64,000 bases of DNA, from NCBI RefSeq assembly GCF_037300705.1, contig NZ_CP147776.1, forward strand, positions 3,348,001 to 3,412,000. Reading direction: 5' to 3'. The notes beneath the pieces were generated by a model, which did no database searches, had not been told where the DNA came from, and worked only from the letters and a program-made list of their open reading frames with translations. The DNA comes from Massilia sp. W12 (GTDB lineage Bacteria > Pseudomonadota > Gammaproteobacteria > Burkholderiales > Burkholderiaceae_D). This document shows, piece by piece, positions 41,835 to 50,161 of this stretch (within the stretch, counting starts at the first letter, position 1; each line of letters begins with the position of its first letter). The position numbers and the translations under genes are program-made.

Positions 41835-42931
41835 GCGTACATTTAGAAGATAAAAACGAGCCCCAGTCAGGCGCTCCGGTTGATTTGCTTGCGCGGCTTG
41901 CACACACCGAACGTGCAACTGGGCAAACGAGTCAGCAGGTAGCGCCTGCGAGGCTGAAGTCCTTGGCATTGCTCATTACAATGATTGTAGTTTGCGCGGC
42001 ATTGATATTGTTTGTAGCGGTTGATTGGAAAAGCAATACCAGTCCGAAAGCAATTGGCAATGAGTCTGTTTCAAGCCGACCGCCAAGCGCGGCAGCGGCG
42101 CCCAAGCCTGAAGTTGTCAGTATGGACAAAGGCGCGGAATTGGAAGCATCCGGTTATGTCGTCGCACGTAATAAGTCAACGGTTTCATCAGACATCACAG
42201 GCCGTATCAAATCAATCAATGTGGTTGTGGGCCAGACTGTCAAGAAAGGCGATGTAATTGCCCATCTTGATGATCGGGAGGCGCTGCTCAGACTGGCTGC
42301 CGCAGAGATAAAAGTTACTCAGACCCGGTTAGCTGCTGAAAACGCTCGAGTACTCATGGCGAACGAGAAAGACAAATTGTCGCAATTAAAAGGTCTGATT
42401 GAGCAAAAATTCGTCTCGGAATCGACTTATAAACAAGCTCTTGCGGCTTATGAGAGTGCAACTATCAAGGTTAAGGCTGAGGAGGCAAACAAGGCCGATG
42501 CTGAGAACTCCTTGAATGCGGCGCGCATATTTGCCGAACGGCATGTGATTCAAGCACCGTTCTCCGGTATTGTCGCCTCCGTTTCAGCCGGTGCAGGCGA
42601 GACTGTTTCACCAACCTCTGGTGGAGGCAACAGTTTCATTCGCAGCGGTATCGTTCAGTTGGTTGATCCTTTCAGCCTTTATGTCGTCGCCGAAGTCCCA
42701 GAACGGCAACTTCAGCCAATTCATGTTGGACAGGATGTTGAAATTATCGGCAAGGCCGCTCGCAGCAGTGTGTTTGTGTCGAAGGTATCCTGGGTTTCTC
42801 CGATCTCGAATCGGCAACGGGGTGTTGTCGAAGTGGGCATCAATTTTAATGACCCTGCGCGTCAGTTTATTGACGGTATGGAAGTAAATGTGCGGTTTAT
42901 GAGTAAAGCGACAGGATCGAAACGAGAATAA
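41831..42931 (+). CDS. HlyD-family membrane fusion protein
   Basis: The 366-residue periplasmic adaptor has a short cytoplasmic N-terminus, one membrane helix (about 45-67) and a biotinyl-lipoyl-like half-motif (SGYVVARNKSTVSSDITGRI). A long coiled-coil hairpin follows (about 150-235), then the second lipoyl half and a beta-barrel. It would connect the MacB-like ATPase/permeases that follow to a TolC-type outer-membrane channel, which is not in this cluster. GTG start, overlapping the protease gene. Confidence 0.9.
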   Translation: MSVHLEDKNEPQSGAPVDLLARLAHTERATGQTSQQVAPARLKSLALLITMIVVCAALILFVAVDWKSNTSPKAIGNESVSSRPPSAAAAPKPEVVSMDKGAELEASGYVVARNKSTVSSDITGRIKSINVVVGQTVKKGDVIAHLDDREALLRLAAAEIKVTQTRLAAENARVLMANEKDKLSQLKGLIEQKFVSESTYKQALAAYESATIKVKAEEANKADAENSLNAARIFAERHVIQAPFSGIVASVSAGAGETVSPTSGGGNSFIRSGIVQLVDPFSLYVVAEVPERQLQPIHVGQDVEIIGKAARSSVFVSKVSWVSPISNRQRGVVEVGINFNDPARQFIDGMEVNVRFMSKATGSKRE

Positions 42932-42948
42932 ATGGAGTGAGGAAAGTT

Positions 42949-43671
42949 ATGAGTCAAGAGAATGTTGTCGAAGTCAGAGACCTGCAGAAACAGTATTCGA
43001 TGTCTTCGGAGCGCTTGGTAATTTTGAACAACGCCAGTTTTACCGCCCGTGCAGGTGAGTTGGTTTTGATTATGGGGCCGTCCGGTTCCGGCAAAACAAC
43101 GTTTGTTTCGCTGCTCGCAGGTATGGACAGTACATACAAAGGATCTATTCGCATTGATGGCCTGGAATTGGAGAAGCTGTCGGAGCAGGAACGCGTCCGC
43201 TTGCGCAGTACGCTGATCGGTTTGGTTTTTCAGGATCACAGGTTATTGCCCCAACTCACTGCCCTTGAAAATGTCGAAGCGCCCATGTATTTGCGTAATT
43301 TCAGTGCAAGCGAGCGGCGCAGCCGTGCTGCCGACGCACTGCAATTAGTGTCGCTCTCAGAACGAATGCAGCATCGTCCCGGGCAGTTATCGGGGGGCGA
43401 AAAACAGCGAACTGCGATAGCGCGTGCGTTGGTTTGCGGCGCAAAAGTTCTGTTATGCGATGAGCCGACCGGGAGTCTCAATCGTGAGATGAGCATGCAG
43501 ATATTCAGGCTTCTGAAAGAGTTGTGCAAACGGCTTGGGAAGACCGTTGTAATGACTACTCATGATCCGGCGGCTATCGAATTCGCAGATCAACTTCTGA
43601 TTCTTGAAGATGGCAAGCTGGTGAAAAGTGTTGACAAGAACGAGGTAACGCATGCTGCAACATCCAGTTAA
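42949..43671 (+). CDS. MacB/LolD-type ABC ATPase
   Basis: The 240-residue ATPase has Walker A GPSGSGKTT, signature LSGGEKQRTAIARAL and Walker B KVLLCDEPTGSLN. The D-loop Asp of the family is replaced by Asn (SLN). It resembles LolD and MacB ATPases that drive FtsX-fold permeases. The ATG at 42949 follows GAGGAAAG; a GTG 12 bases upstream is less likely. It overlaps the first permease gene by 20 bases. Confidence 0.92.
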   Translation: MSQENVVEVRDLQKQYSMSSERLVILNNASFTARAGELVLIMGPSGSGKTTFVSLLAGMDSTYKGSIRIDGLELEKLSEQERVRLRSTLIGLVFQDHRLLPQLTALENVEAPMYLRNFSASERRSRAADALQLVSLSERMQHRPGQLSGGEKQRTAIARALVCGAKVLLCDEPTGSLNREMSMQIFRLLKELCKRLGKTVVMTTHDPAAIEFADQLLILEDGKLVKSVDKNEVTHAATSS

Positions 43672-44830
43672 CAAGGTTAGCTATCGCTCACTGCGAGCGG
43701 AGTTTTCGACCTATCTGTTCATGGTGTTTGCAGCGCTGATTGTAAGCCTCTTCATGGTGTTGCAGGGCGTCGGAAAAGCGCAGCAAGGTGACGTGTTTTC
43801 CAAGGATGACCGTATCCTGGTCGTATCGAACAAGATAGCGCCTCGCTACCCTTTGCCAGTGCGTTACGCCTATGAAATCAATCTGCGCGAGCTTCCCGGT
43901 GTGGAACGTGCTGTAGCGGTCAATTTCGTTCCTGCCACCATGAATGGTCCACGTAAGCAGATTGCTGTAATGGCGGCAAATCCAAGTGATATTCTGCGCA
44001 CAAATACTGACCTTGTCGTTTTAGGTGGCGCCGCACAGCGCTGGATTGATGACACTAACGGGCTATTGGTTGGGCGTGATTTCGCTACACGTGAGGGATT
44101 GATGATCGGTGATGTCATATCGATCACATCTCCTTCCTTCCGTGAGGCGGGGGGGGTGGATACAATTAAGCTGAAAATCCAAGGCTTGTATGCTGTTAAG
44201 AACGATGCCTATCCTGCAGTGGGTGTGCTATTGCATGACAAACTCATACGCCCCAATGGACAGACTACAACTGCCCAGGGCGCCAGTGCCATACTGGTAC
44301 TGCTCAAAGACCGGAGCAACGCCATCGAAGTGGCTCAGATCATAGATGACCGATACAAAGCATCACCGATGAGCACACGAACCACGCTACGTGAGCAATT
44401 CGTTGATTCTTACAATAGTCAGGGAGCAGGGATCAGGACATTGCTTCGTCTATACGGTTTGGGTGGCATAGCGGCTGGTGGAATGTTATTGCTTGCATTC
44501 TGCTATTTCAATGCTTACCGTCTGGAACAGGAATTGAGGAGATTCGAGGAAATGGGGTTTAATCGTTTCGGCGTGATCATGCGCGCAGCAACAGCGATGA
44601 TGTTCCCGATACTTGCAGGGGCTGCATTTGGGGTTGTGCTGACGCTGCTGGTGTCGGCATTGTTCAAGGTTTCAATCCAGAAAGCTTTTCCATACTTCGC
44701 TGCAACATGGGAAACTGGATTGCCGCTACTGCCAGCCGTCGCAGCAATTACTTTTCTCCTGTCCGCTTTTGCCCTTCTGACAGTTGTTAAGTTGCAACGG
44801 CGAACAACTCAAGTGGGGGCTGTGCAATGA
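43652..44830 (+). CDS. FtsX-fold ABC permease 1
   Basis: The 392-residue protein has a membrane helix near the N-terminus (about 19-40), a large periplasmic domain (about 41-265) and three C-terminal helices, the MacB/FtsX layout without a fused ATPase. It starts within the ATPase gene and ends overlapping the second permease gene (ATGA). It likely forms a heterodimer with permease 2 for product efflux. Confidence 0.88.
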   Translation: MLQHPVNKVSYRSLRAEFSTYLFMVFAALIVSLFMVLQGVGKAQQGDVFSKDDRILVVSNKIAPRYPLPVRYAYEINLRELPGVERAVAVNFVPATMNGPRKQIAVMAANPSDILRTNTDLVVLGGAAQRWIDDTNGLLVGRDFATREGLMIGDVISITSPSFREAGGVDTIKLKIQGLYAVKNDAYPAVGVLLHDKLIRPNGQTTTAQGASAILVLLKDRSNAIEVAQIIDDRYKASPMSTRTTLREQFVDSYNSQGAGIRTLLRLYGLGGIAAGGMLLLAFCYFNAYRLEQELRRFEEMGFNRFGVIMRAATAMMFPILAGAAFGVVLTLLVSALFKVSIQKAFPYFAATWETGLPLLPAVAAITFLLSAFALLTVVKLQRRTTQVGAVQ

Positions 44831-45996
44831 CCGGAACAATAATAGCCGATATGCGGCATGGCTTCGGTTTGCTGGCCAAGCTCCATCTGCGTATGATGCG
44901 TGAACGACCGGAAATGGACTTAATGGCAGTATTGCTTCTGACTATTATCTGCTTCCTGGGGGGGATTGGCTTGATGCTGAATCACGCTGTAAGCGAGATT
45001 TTTCATCGAAGTGGTGATGCCGCTGTAGTGCTTGTTACTGCGCGCGGCAGCAGTGCCGGTGAGGTGGAAAGTTTTATCTCGACATCAAGTATTGCCAATT
45101 TAAGAAATTCCTTGTCGGAAGCCAATTTCAAGAAATTGAAGTTTAATGAGCAATTGGTTGTCTCTTCATCAAAGGAAGAAAGTGGACGGCAGCAATTTCT
45201 GTCGGTGAGGGGTGTAGCAACTGCTGATTTCACCAGTAATCGCAAGGTGCGAATCGTCGAGGGAAGGATGTTCGGAGAAAATCGCTACGAGCTGGTGGTA
45301 GGTCGCGCAGCATTGCGGGCATTCCCATCATTTAAGGTCGGCAGCAAGATTGAACTTGCAAAGCAGAATTGGTTGGTCGTCGGTATTTTCGAGATGGCGG
45401 GAGATGTCCGCGAGAACGAGATTGTGGGCAATTTGGAGCAGGTGCAGTACGCCCATGGTGCACAAAGCATGGTTAGCTCGATTCGCATCGCTGCAGCGAA
45501 TGCCGACGAAGCGTTGCGTATCTCAAACGCAATCAACGCAGATAACGCGTTGGAGTTTACAGCACGTTCAGAGGCTAGCTATTTTGAGCAGCAAGTGAAG
45601 CCAGTTCTGCAGGCGACCACCAGATTGCAGGTTCTGATCATGGGACTGATGATACCCACAGCATTGCTCGGGTTGATATCCATCCTGCGCGTTCAGAATC
45701 TGAATATGCTGGATAAACTGAATATGCTCAGTTTTATCGGCTATCAGGGGGCCGACATACGGATATCACTCATCGTCCGTGCGCTAGTGCTTGGTCTCGT
45801 GGCAAGCTTGTTAACGTGCCTTATTGTTAGCAACCTCGTGGCTGGCCGTTCAATTGAATTGGAAATGGGATTGCAAGCCATGGACATTCGTTTCCAGGCT
45901 GCCCCCTGGATTTATTTGGTGATCGGATCGGTGTCTTGTGTACTTGCCGTCTGTGCCGCAATCATGAACAAAGTTAAGGTTGAGTTAATTCGATGA
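44827..45996 (+). CDS. FtsX-fold ABC permease 2
   Basis: The 389-residue protein has the same layout as the previous gene: one N-terminal helix (about 36-57), a periplasmic domain (about 60-255) and three C-terminal helices. It overlaps the first permease and the oxygenase genes by four bases each (ATGA). Two unequal permeases suggest a heteromeric exporter. Confidence 0.88.
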   Translation: MTGTIIADMRHGFGLLAKLHLRMMRERPEMDLMAVLLLTIICFLGGIGLMLNHAVSEIFHRSGDAAVVLVTARGSSAGEVESFISTSSIANLRNSLSEANFKKLKFNEQLVVSSSKEESGRQQFLSVRGVATADFTSNRKVRIVEGRMFGENRYELVVGRAALRAFPSFKVGSKIELAKQNWLVVGIFEMAGDVRENEIVGNLEQVQYAHGAQSMVSSIRIAAANADEALRISNAINADNALEFTARSEASYFEQQVKPVLQATTRLQVLIMGLMIPTALLGLISILRVQNLNMLDKLNMLSFIGYQGADIRISLIVRALVLGLVASLLTCLIVSNLVAGRSIELEMGLQAMDIRFQAAPWIYLVIGSVSCVLAVCAAIMNKVKVELIR

Positions 45997-46967
45997 GCGA
46001 GTTGAAAGCCAAAATAGACGCCACCATTCAGGATGTGCATGCCCGTAAACTGGTTGAGCTTCTGCATACAAATTCTTTCTTCCAGGATGTGTGGGAAAGG
46101 CGCGAGTTGCATCTCTCATCAGTGTTCGATACGAACGGATTGCAGGAGATCTTTCCATTGAGTAAGTTTGATGAGGTACTCACCAGTGGCGCCTTAGTGT
46201 CGCCTCATCTGGATATTGTTCGCGATGGTAAGAAATGCGCAGCCCCGTTCACGGTATCGCCCAGCCCAGCCACTGATGTCGGGCGGGTATTACACGATCT
46301 AAAGCAAGGCGCCACGATCCGTGTCGCTCATATCGAACACTATCTTCCCAGCTTGAGCCGGTTTTGCAGAGGGTTGGAACAGGTTCTGCAAATACCTATC
46401 CGAGCAAACCTTTATATGACGCCGCCGTTCAGTCAGGGCTTTCAGCCGCATTTCGATCTGGACGATATTTTTGTAGTGCAGGTGCTTGGGCAGAAAGAAT
46501 GGTTTTGGCATCCAAACTATGCAAATCAGGCTGCTTTGCCTAACACAGATATGCCCTTTGTTTCATCCAAGCACAGTTTGCTTGGAGCGCCCAAACCAAT
46601 TATGATGAAGGCGGGTGACGTACTTTATCTGCCGCGTGGATTTATGCACGAAGCGCGTACTGACGAGGTGGCGTCCATCCACATCACCTTTGCGCCAATC
46701 GGTACCACCCTTGGGAAATTCATTGAACAAATGGTCAGAAAGCTGACGATTAGCGACGTGCGTTTGCGCCGTACTGTCAGCTTTGCCCCCGACCAGGAGA
46801 ATGATGAGCAAGTGCTTGACCAACTCGCTTCAGAGATTCGATCCTGCCTTGAGGGACTGACTACAAGACAAGCGCTTTCCGAAGCTGCGGAATTCATGCG
46901 GCAATCCATGAGCAGGCATCGGAATCCTGATTTGCAGGGCAAATTGCTTGAGGCTTTGAATAACTGA
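45993..46967 (+). CDS. JmjC/cupin-4 type Fe(II)/2-oxoglutarate oxygenase
   Basis: The 324-residue protein has the fold landmarks of cupin-4/JmjC proteins related to ribosomal oxygenases: QGFQPHFDLDDIFVVQVLGQ with iron ligands His153 and Asp155, and LYLPRGFMHEA with His219. The family hydroxylates side chains of proteins or peptides, usually on beta carbons. As the last gene of the operon, translationally coupled to permease 2, it is a likely tailoring enzyme for the precursor cores. A role in immunity or regulation is possible. Confidence 0.85.
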   Translation: MSELKAKIDATIQDVHARKLVELLHTNSFFQDVWERRELHLSSVFDTNGLQEIFPLSKFDEVLTSGALVSPHLDIVRDGKKCAAPFTVSPSPATDVGRVLHDLKQGATIRVAHIEHYLPSLSRFCRGLEQVLQIPIRANLYMTPPFSQGFQPHFDLDDIFVVQVLGQKEWFWHPNYANQAALPNTDMPFVSSKHSLLGAPKPIMMKAGDVLYLPRGFMHEARTDEVASIHITFAPIGTTLGKFIEQMVRKLTISDVRLRRTVSFAPDQENDEQVLDQLASEIRSCLEGLTTRQALSEAAEFMRQSMSRHRNPDLQGKLLEALNN

Positions 46968-47174
46968 TGTGAAGGTGGCTGACTAAATGACATTGGTAGA
47001 AAATCTTCAAGTGGATATACTCACAAGGCTGTTAGGAAAACGCTGATTAACTTAACTTGCAAGCAAAAGTTGCATCCTAAGTTATTGATTTTATTAGGGC
47101 AGGATAACCTGCTGTTGTATTAAATCAGTATTTCCTTAGAGCGATTTCTCAGTTTATATACAAAGGATACAAAG
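46968..47174. other. AT-rich gap after the RiPP operon
   Basis: This contains a 5-bp GCAGG/CCTGC hairpin at 47099-47112 and possible promoter sequence for the following small gene, which has an AAAGGATAC ribosome site. A 19-codon frame at 46987 may be a gene remnant. No real gene was seen. Confidence 0.35.
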
Positions 47175-47390
47175 ATGAAGAAACAGATAACATCCGCAGT
47201 TCCCGGGCATCATTTGCTTTGGATTATTGGCGGCTTGATGTGTGGTTTAGCAGGCCTTTCTGTGGACTTGATTTTATCGGGGGCAGTTTTTGGCGTCGCT
47301 GCCAAATGGGGGGGCTTTGGCGCTTTAATCGGCGCGGGCGTCGGTCTGATGGCGGTCGCAAGTAAAGCTAAGGCAAGGTTAACGGCATAA
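47175..47390 (+). CDS. Small Gly-rich two-helix membrane protein (71 aa)
   Basis: The frame has a good ribosome site and encodes a basic start (KKQ), two Gly/Ala-rich hydrophobic helices (about 13-36 and 38-62) with GxxxG spacing, and a basic tail (SKAKARLTA). It resembles no family with certainty. Size and position next to the RiPP cluster suit an immunity protein or a class II bacteriocin-like peptide, but this is only a guess. The base composition matches the island. Confidence 0.6.
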   Translation: MKKQITSAVPGHHLLWIIGGLMCGLAGLSVDLILSGAVFGVAAKWGGFGALIGAGVGLMAVASKAKARLTA

Positions 47391-47392
47391 AA

Positions 47393-47626
47393 ATTGTTGC
47401 TGAAAAATCTAAGCTTCGCGCCCAGAAATCCCAAAACGCCACAAAGCCCAACTTTGCTCAAGTAATGATTTTGTTTGTTCCTTTGGGCCTCGTGCTGACG
47501 TGGCAGATGCTTAGCAATGTTGAGTGTCTCAGTCAATGTTATTGGACATCATTGCATGACGGACATATCGACCTGCAATTCAAACCAAACTGCCGCTCTG
47601 CAAACGCTTGCGAGCAAAATTGGTGA
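47393..47626 (+). other. Possible small frame after the 71-residue gene
   Basis: An open frame runs to a TGA at 47624-47626, with a hydrophobic stretch (MILFVPLGLVLTWQML) and several Cys. The only ATG is at 47465 without a ribosome site; otherwise it would need a rare ATT start. It may be a decayed gene or a frame-shifted extension of the preceding one. Confidence 0.2.
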
Positions 47627-47726
47627 AGGCCAAATTGAAGCAGCAAGCATGTGCTGGCGACGCTTGGGTAAAACGATGGTGTTTTATTGCATTGTTGGCG
47701 CCGACTGAAATTGAGCAGATGGACAT

Positions 47727-47756
47727 GCAGCAGGCAGGTCTGAGCCTGCCTGCTGC
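47727..47756 (-). terminator. 12-bp perfect hairpin after sdaA
   Basis: GCAGCAGGCAGG (47727-47738) pairs fully with CCTGCCTGCTGC (47745-47756) with a 6-base loop, two bases beyond the sdaA stop. There is no T-run on the minus strand, so it may stall or protect RNA instead of ending it cleanly. It also marks the right edge of the island. Confidence 0.55.
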
Positions 47757-47758
47757 CC

Positions 47759-49132
47759 TCAACACGCCGAGAAATTCACCGACACCACATGCACCGCCAA
47801 ACCGCCCAAAGAGGTTTCTTTGTACTTGGCTTGCATATCGGCGCCGGTTTGGCGCATGGTTTCGATCACTTCGTCCAGAGAAACAAAGTGGGTGCCGTCG
47901 CCTTTCATGGCGAGTGAGGCGGCGGTGATGGCTTTCACCGCGCCCATGCCATTGCGCTCAATGCAGGGGATTTGCACCAGGCCGCCAATCGGGTCGCAGG
48001 TCATGCCAAGGTGGTGTTCGATGCCGATTTCTGCGGCGTTTTCGATTTGCTCATTGCTGCCGCCCAGCGCCGCCACCAGTCCGGCGGCGGCCATCGCGCA
48101 AGCCACGCCGACTTCGCCCTGGCAGCCGATTTCCGCGCCGGAAATCGAGGCGTTTTTCTTGCACAGCATGCCGATTGCGGATGCCGCCAATAAAAAGTCG
48201 CGCACCCCTTGTTGCGGTTTGCTCGGTTTGCAGTCTTCGGCGTAATAGCGCAACACCGCCGGAATAATGCCGGCTGCGCCATTGGTGGGCGCAGTCACGA
48301 CCCGTCCGCCAGCGGCGTTTTCCTCATTCACCGCCATCGCATACAGGCTGACGCGATTCATGGCGTCGTGCGGCAGCATATCGGTCTTGGCTTGTGCGGC
48401 GCGCCACAGGGCGGCGGCGCGGCGTTTGACTTGCAAGCCGCCCGGCAGCTCGCCATCCGCGCGCAGCCCGCTGCCTATGCATTCGTACATGACTTGAAAA
48501 ATGCGGTCCAGCCCGGCGTCCAGCTCGCTTTCCGGCATGCGCGCGCATTCATTGGCGCGCAACATCTGGGCGATGCGCAAGCCGCTGTTGCGCCCGTGCG
48601 CCAGCAGCTGCTCCATGGTGTCAAAAGGAAACGGCAGTTGCGCGGTGGGGTGATCAGCTTGCGCTTCCTGCTCGCCTTCAGCGACGATGAAACCGCCGCC
48701 GATTGAATAAAAGATTTTGCTTTCGCTTACGCCATTGGTGCGCAGCAAGGTGAACGACATGCCGTTCGGGTGGCCCGGCAGGGTTTCGTCTTTGTGCCAG
48801 TGCAGATGGCGTTTTTCTTCAAACGCGATTTCTGTTTTTCCCAGCAGGGACAGGCGGCCGCTTTGGCGCAGCTGCGCCAGTTTGTGCGGCACGCTTGGCG
48901 GATCGACCAGTTGCGGGGTTTCGCCCATCAGGCCAAGCAGCACCGCCGTATCGGTGCCGTGGCCAACGCCGGTCAAGGCCAGCGAGCCATACAGGGCGAC
49001 GTTGACTTCAGTGACATCGCGCAAGTCGCCGGCTTCCAACAAAAACCGGCGCGCCGCCAGCATCGGGCCGACCGTATGCGAGCTTGACGGGCCGATGCCG
49101 ATTTTGAATAAATCAAACACACTCATATCCAT
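47759..49132 (-). CDS. sdaA: L-serine ammonia-lyase (iron-sulfur type)
   Basis: The enzyme converts serine to pyruvate and ammonia with a [4Fe-4S] cluster. The 457-residue protein starts with [20 protein letters not shown], has the [16 protein letters not shown] segment and a [12 protein letters not shown] segment that supply cluster cysteines, and ends NFSAC, where the terminal Cys is known in SdaA to cap the cluster. The chosen start has GGAGAAG. It is the third gene after kbl and tdh in threonine/serine catabolism. Confidence 0.95.
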   Translation of the reverse strand: MDMSVFDLFKIGIGPSSSHTVGPMLAARRFLLEAGDLRDVTEVNVALYGSLALTGVGHGTDTAVLLGLMGETPQLVDPPSVPHKLAQLRQSGRLSLLGKTEIAFEEKRHLHWHKDETLPGHPNGMSFTLLRTNGVSESKIFYSIGGGFIVAEGEQEAQADHPTAQLPFPFDTMEQLLAHGRNSGLRIAQMLRANECARMPESELDAGLDRIFQVMYECIGSGLRADGELPGGLQVKRRAAALWRAAQAKTDMLPHDAMNRVSLYAMAVNEENAAGGRVVTAPTNGAAGIIPAVLRYYAEDCKPSKPQQGVRDFLLAASAIGMLCKKNASISGAEIGCQGEVGVACAMAAAGLVAALGGSNEQIENAAEIGIEHHLGMTCDPIGGLVQIPCIERNGMGAVKAITAASLAMKGDGTHFVSLDEVIETMRQTGADMQAKYKETSLGGLAVHVVSVNFSAC

Positions 49133-49150
49133 AACACTTCTCCAAAGGGG

Positions 49151-49172
49151 CTGCCGGCGGGATCGCCGGCAG
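49151..49172. other. 9-bp perfect hairpin between tdh and sdaA
   Basis: CTGCCGGCG (49151-49159) pairs with CGCCGGCAG (49164-49172), loop GGAT. It lies just upstream of the sdaA ribosome site and could lower or stabilise sdaA expression relative to tdh. No T-run. Confidence 0.5.
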
Positions 49173-49212
49173 GAGGCAAGACAGTGACGAGTGTGCGTAA
49201 GGGGCCGCCCTG

Positions 49213-50157
49213 TCAGACGCGGATATTGGCCAGCATATCGTCCACCAATTGCGGCAGCGCGATGCGGGCTTCCCATCCCCAATCTTCCTGGGCTTTGCTG
49301 TCATCCAGGCTCTGCGGCCAGGTTTTTGCGATTCCCTGTCTTGCATCCGGTTTGTACTCAATCTGAAAGTCTGGGCGCTTGGCGCGAATGGCTTCGGCCA
49401 ATTCGCGCGGACAAAAACTCAAACCGTCGATATTGTAAGCGGAACGGATGGCGATCCGCTCTGCCGGCGCATCCATCAATTCCAGCGTGGCGCGAATCGC
49501 ATCCGGCATGTAAATCATGGGCAGCGTGGTGTCCTCTTCCAGGAAGCAGGAATAGGTTTCGCCGCGCAAGGCTGCATGGAAAATCGCGATGGCGTAATCG
49601 GTGGTGCCGCCGCCCGGCGGCGACTTGAAGCTGATGATGCCCGGGTAACGGATCGAACGCACATCCACGCCGTATTTGGTGAAGTAGTATTCACACAAAC
49701 GTTCGCCGGCCAATTTGGAAATGCCGTAAATCGTGCCCGGGTCCATCACCGTCATTTGCGGTGTGTTGACCGCTGGCGTATTCGGACCAAAGGCGGCAAT
49801 CGAAGACGGCCAGAACACTTGCAGGGGCTTGCCAGCCTCTTTGCGCTCGCGCGCGATTTCGAGGATATTCAGCAAGCCATCCATGTTCAATGTCCAGGCC
49901 TTGAGCGGCATTTGCTCGCCGGTGGCGGACAACAGCGCCGCCAACTGATAGACCTGGCTCACGTCTTCGGCTTCGATCAGAGCCGCCAGCGCTGCACGGT
50001 CCAGCACATCGAGCTGGAGGTAACGCTTGGCCTGGTACAAGTTGTGCGGGGACACATCGCTTGCCAGGACATTATCAGCGCCGTGACGCGCCGCCAATGC
50101 CTCTACCAGTTCGCTGCCAATCTGGCCGTTTGCGCCAATGATCAGAATTTTCGCCAT
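49213..50157 (-). CDS. tdh: L-threonine 3-dehydrogenase, SDR/epimerase type
   Basis: The 314-residue NAD-dependent enzyme begins ILIIGANGQIGSELVEALA (Rossmann motif). It has the catalytic YGISK (Tyr-x-x-x-Lys), and PSSIAAFG with the active Ser. It is the short-chain type, related to UDP-galactose epimerase rather than the zinc MDR type. It oxidises threonine to 2-amino-3-ketobutyrate, the substrate of Kbl next to it. The ATG at 50157 follows GGAGGTG, four bases after kbl. Confidence 0.94.
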   Translation of the reverse strand: MAKILIIGANGQIGSELVEALAARHGADNVLASDVSPHNLYQAKRYLQLDVLDRAALAALIEAEDVSQVYQLAALLSATGEQMPLKAWTLNMDGLLNILEIARERKEAGKPLQVFWPSSIAAFGPNTPAVNTPQMTVMDPGTIYGISKLAGERLCEYYFTKYGVDVRSIRYPGIISFKSPPGGGTTDYAIAIFHAALRGETYSCFLEEDTTLPMIYMPDAIRATLELMDAPAERIAIRSAYNIDGLSFCPRELAEAIRAKRPDFQIEYKPDARQGIAKTWPQSLDDSKAQEDWGWEARIALPQLVDDMLANIRV

Positions 50158-50161
50158 AGAA

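Noticed and set aside
32619-46967. Classification as a thiopeptide or lanthipeptide cluster
   Set aside because: No LanB-type dehydratase, LanC cyclase, LanM or LanKC is present. The FD box in the leaders is only a faint resemblance to lantibiotic leaders.
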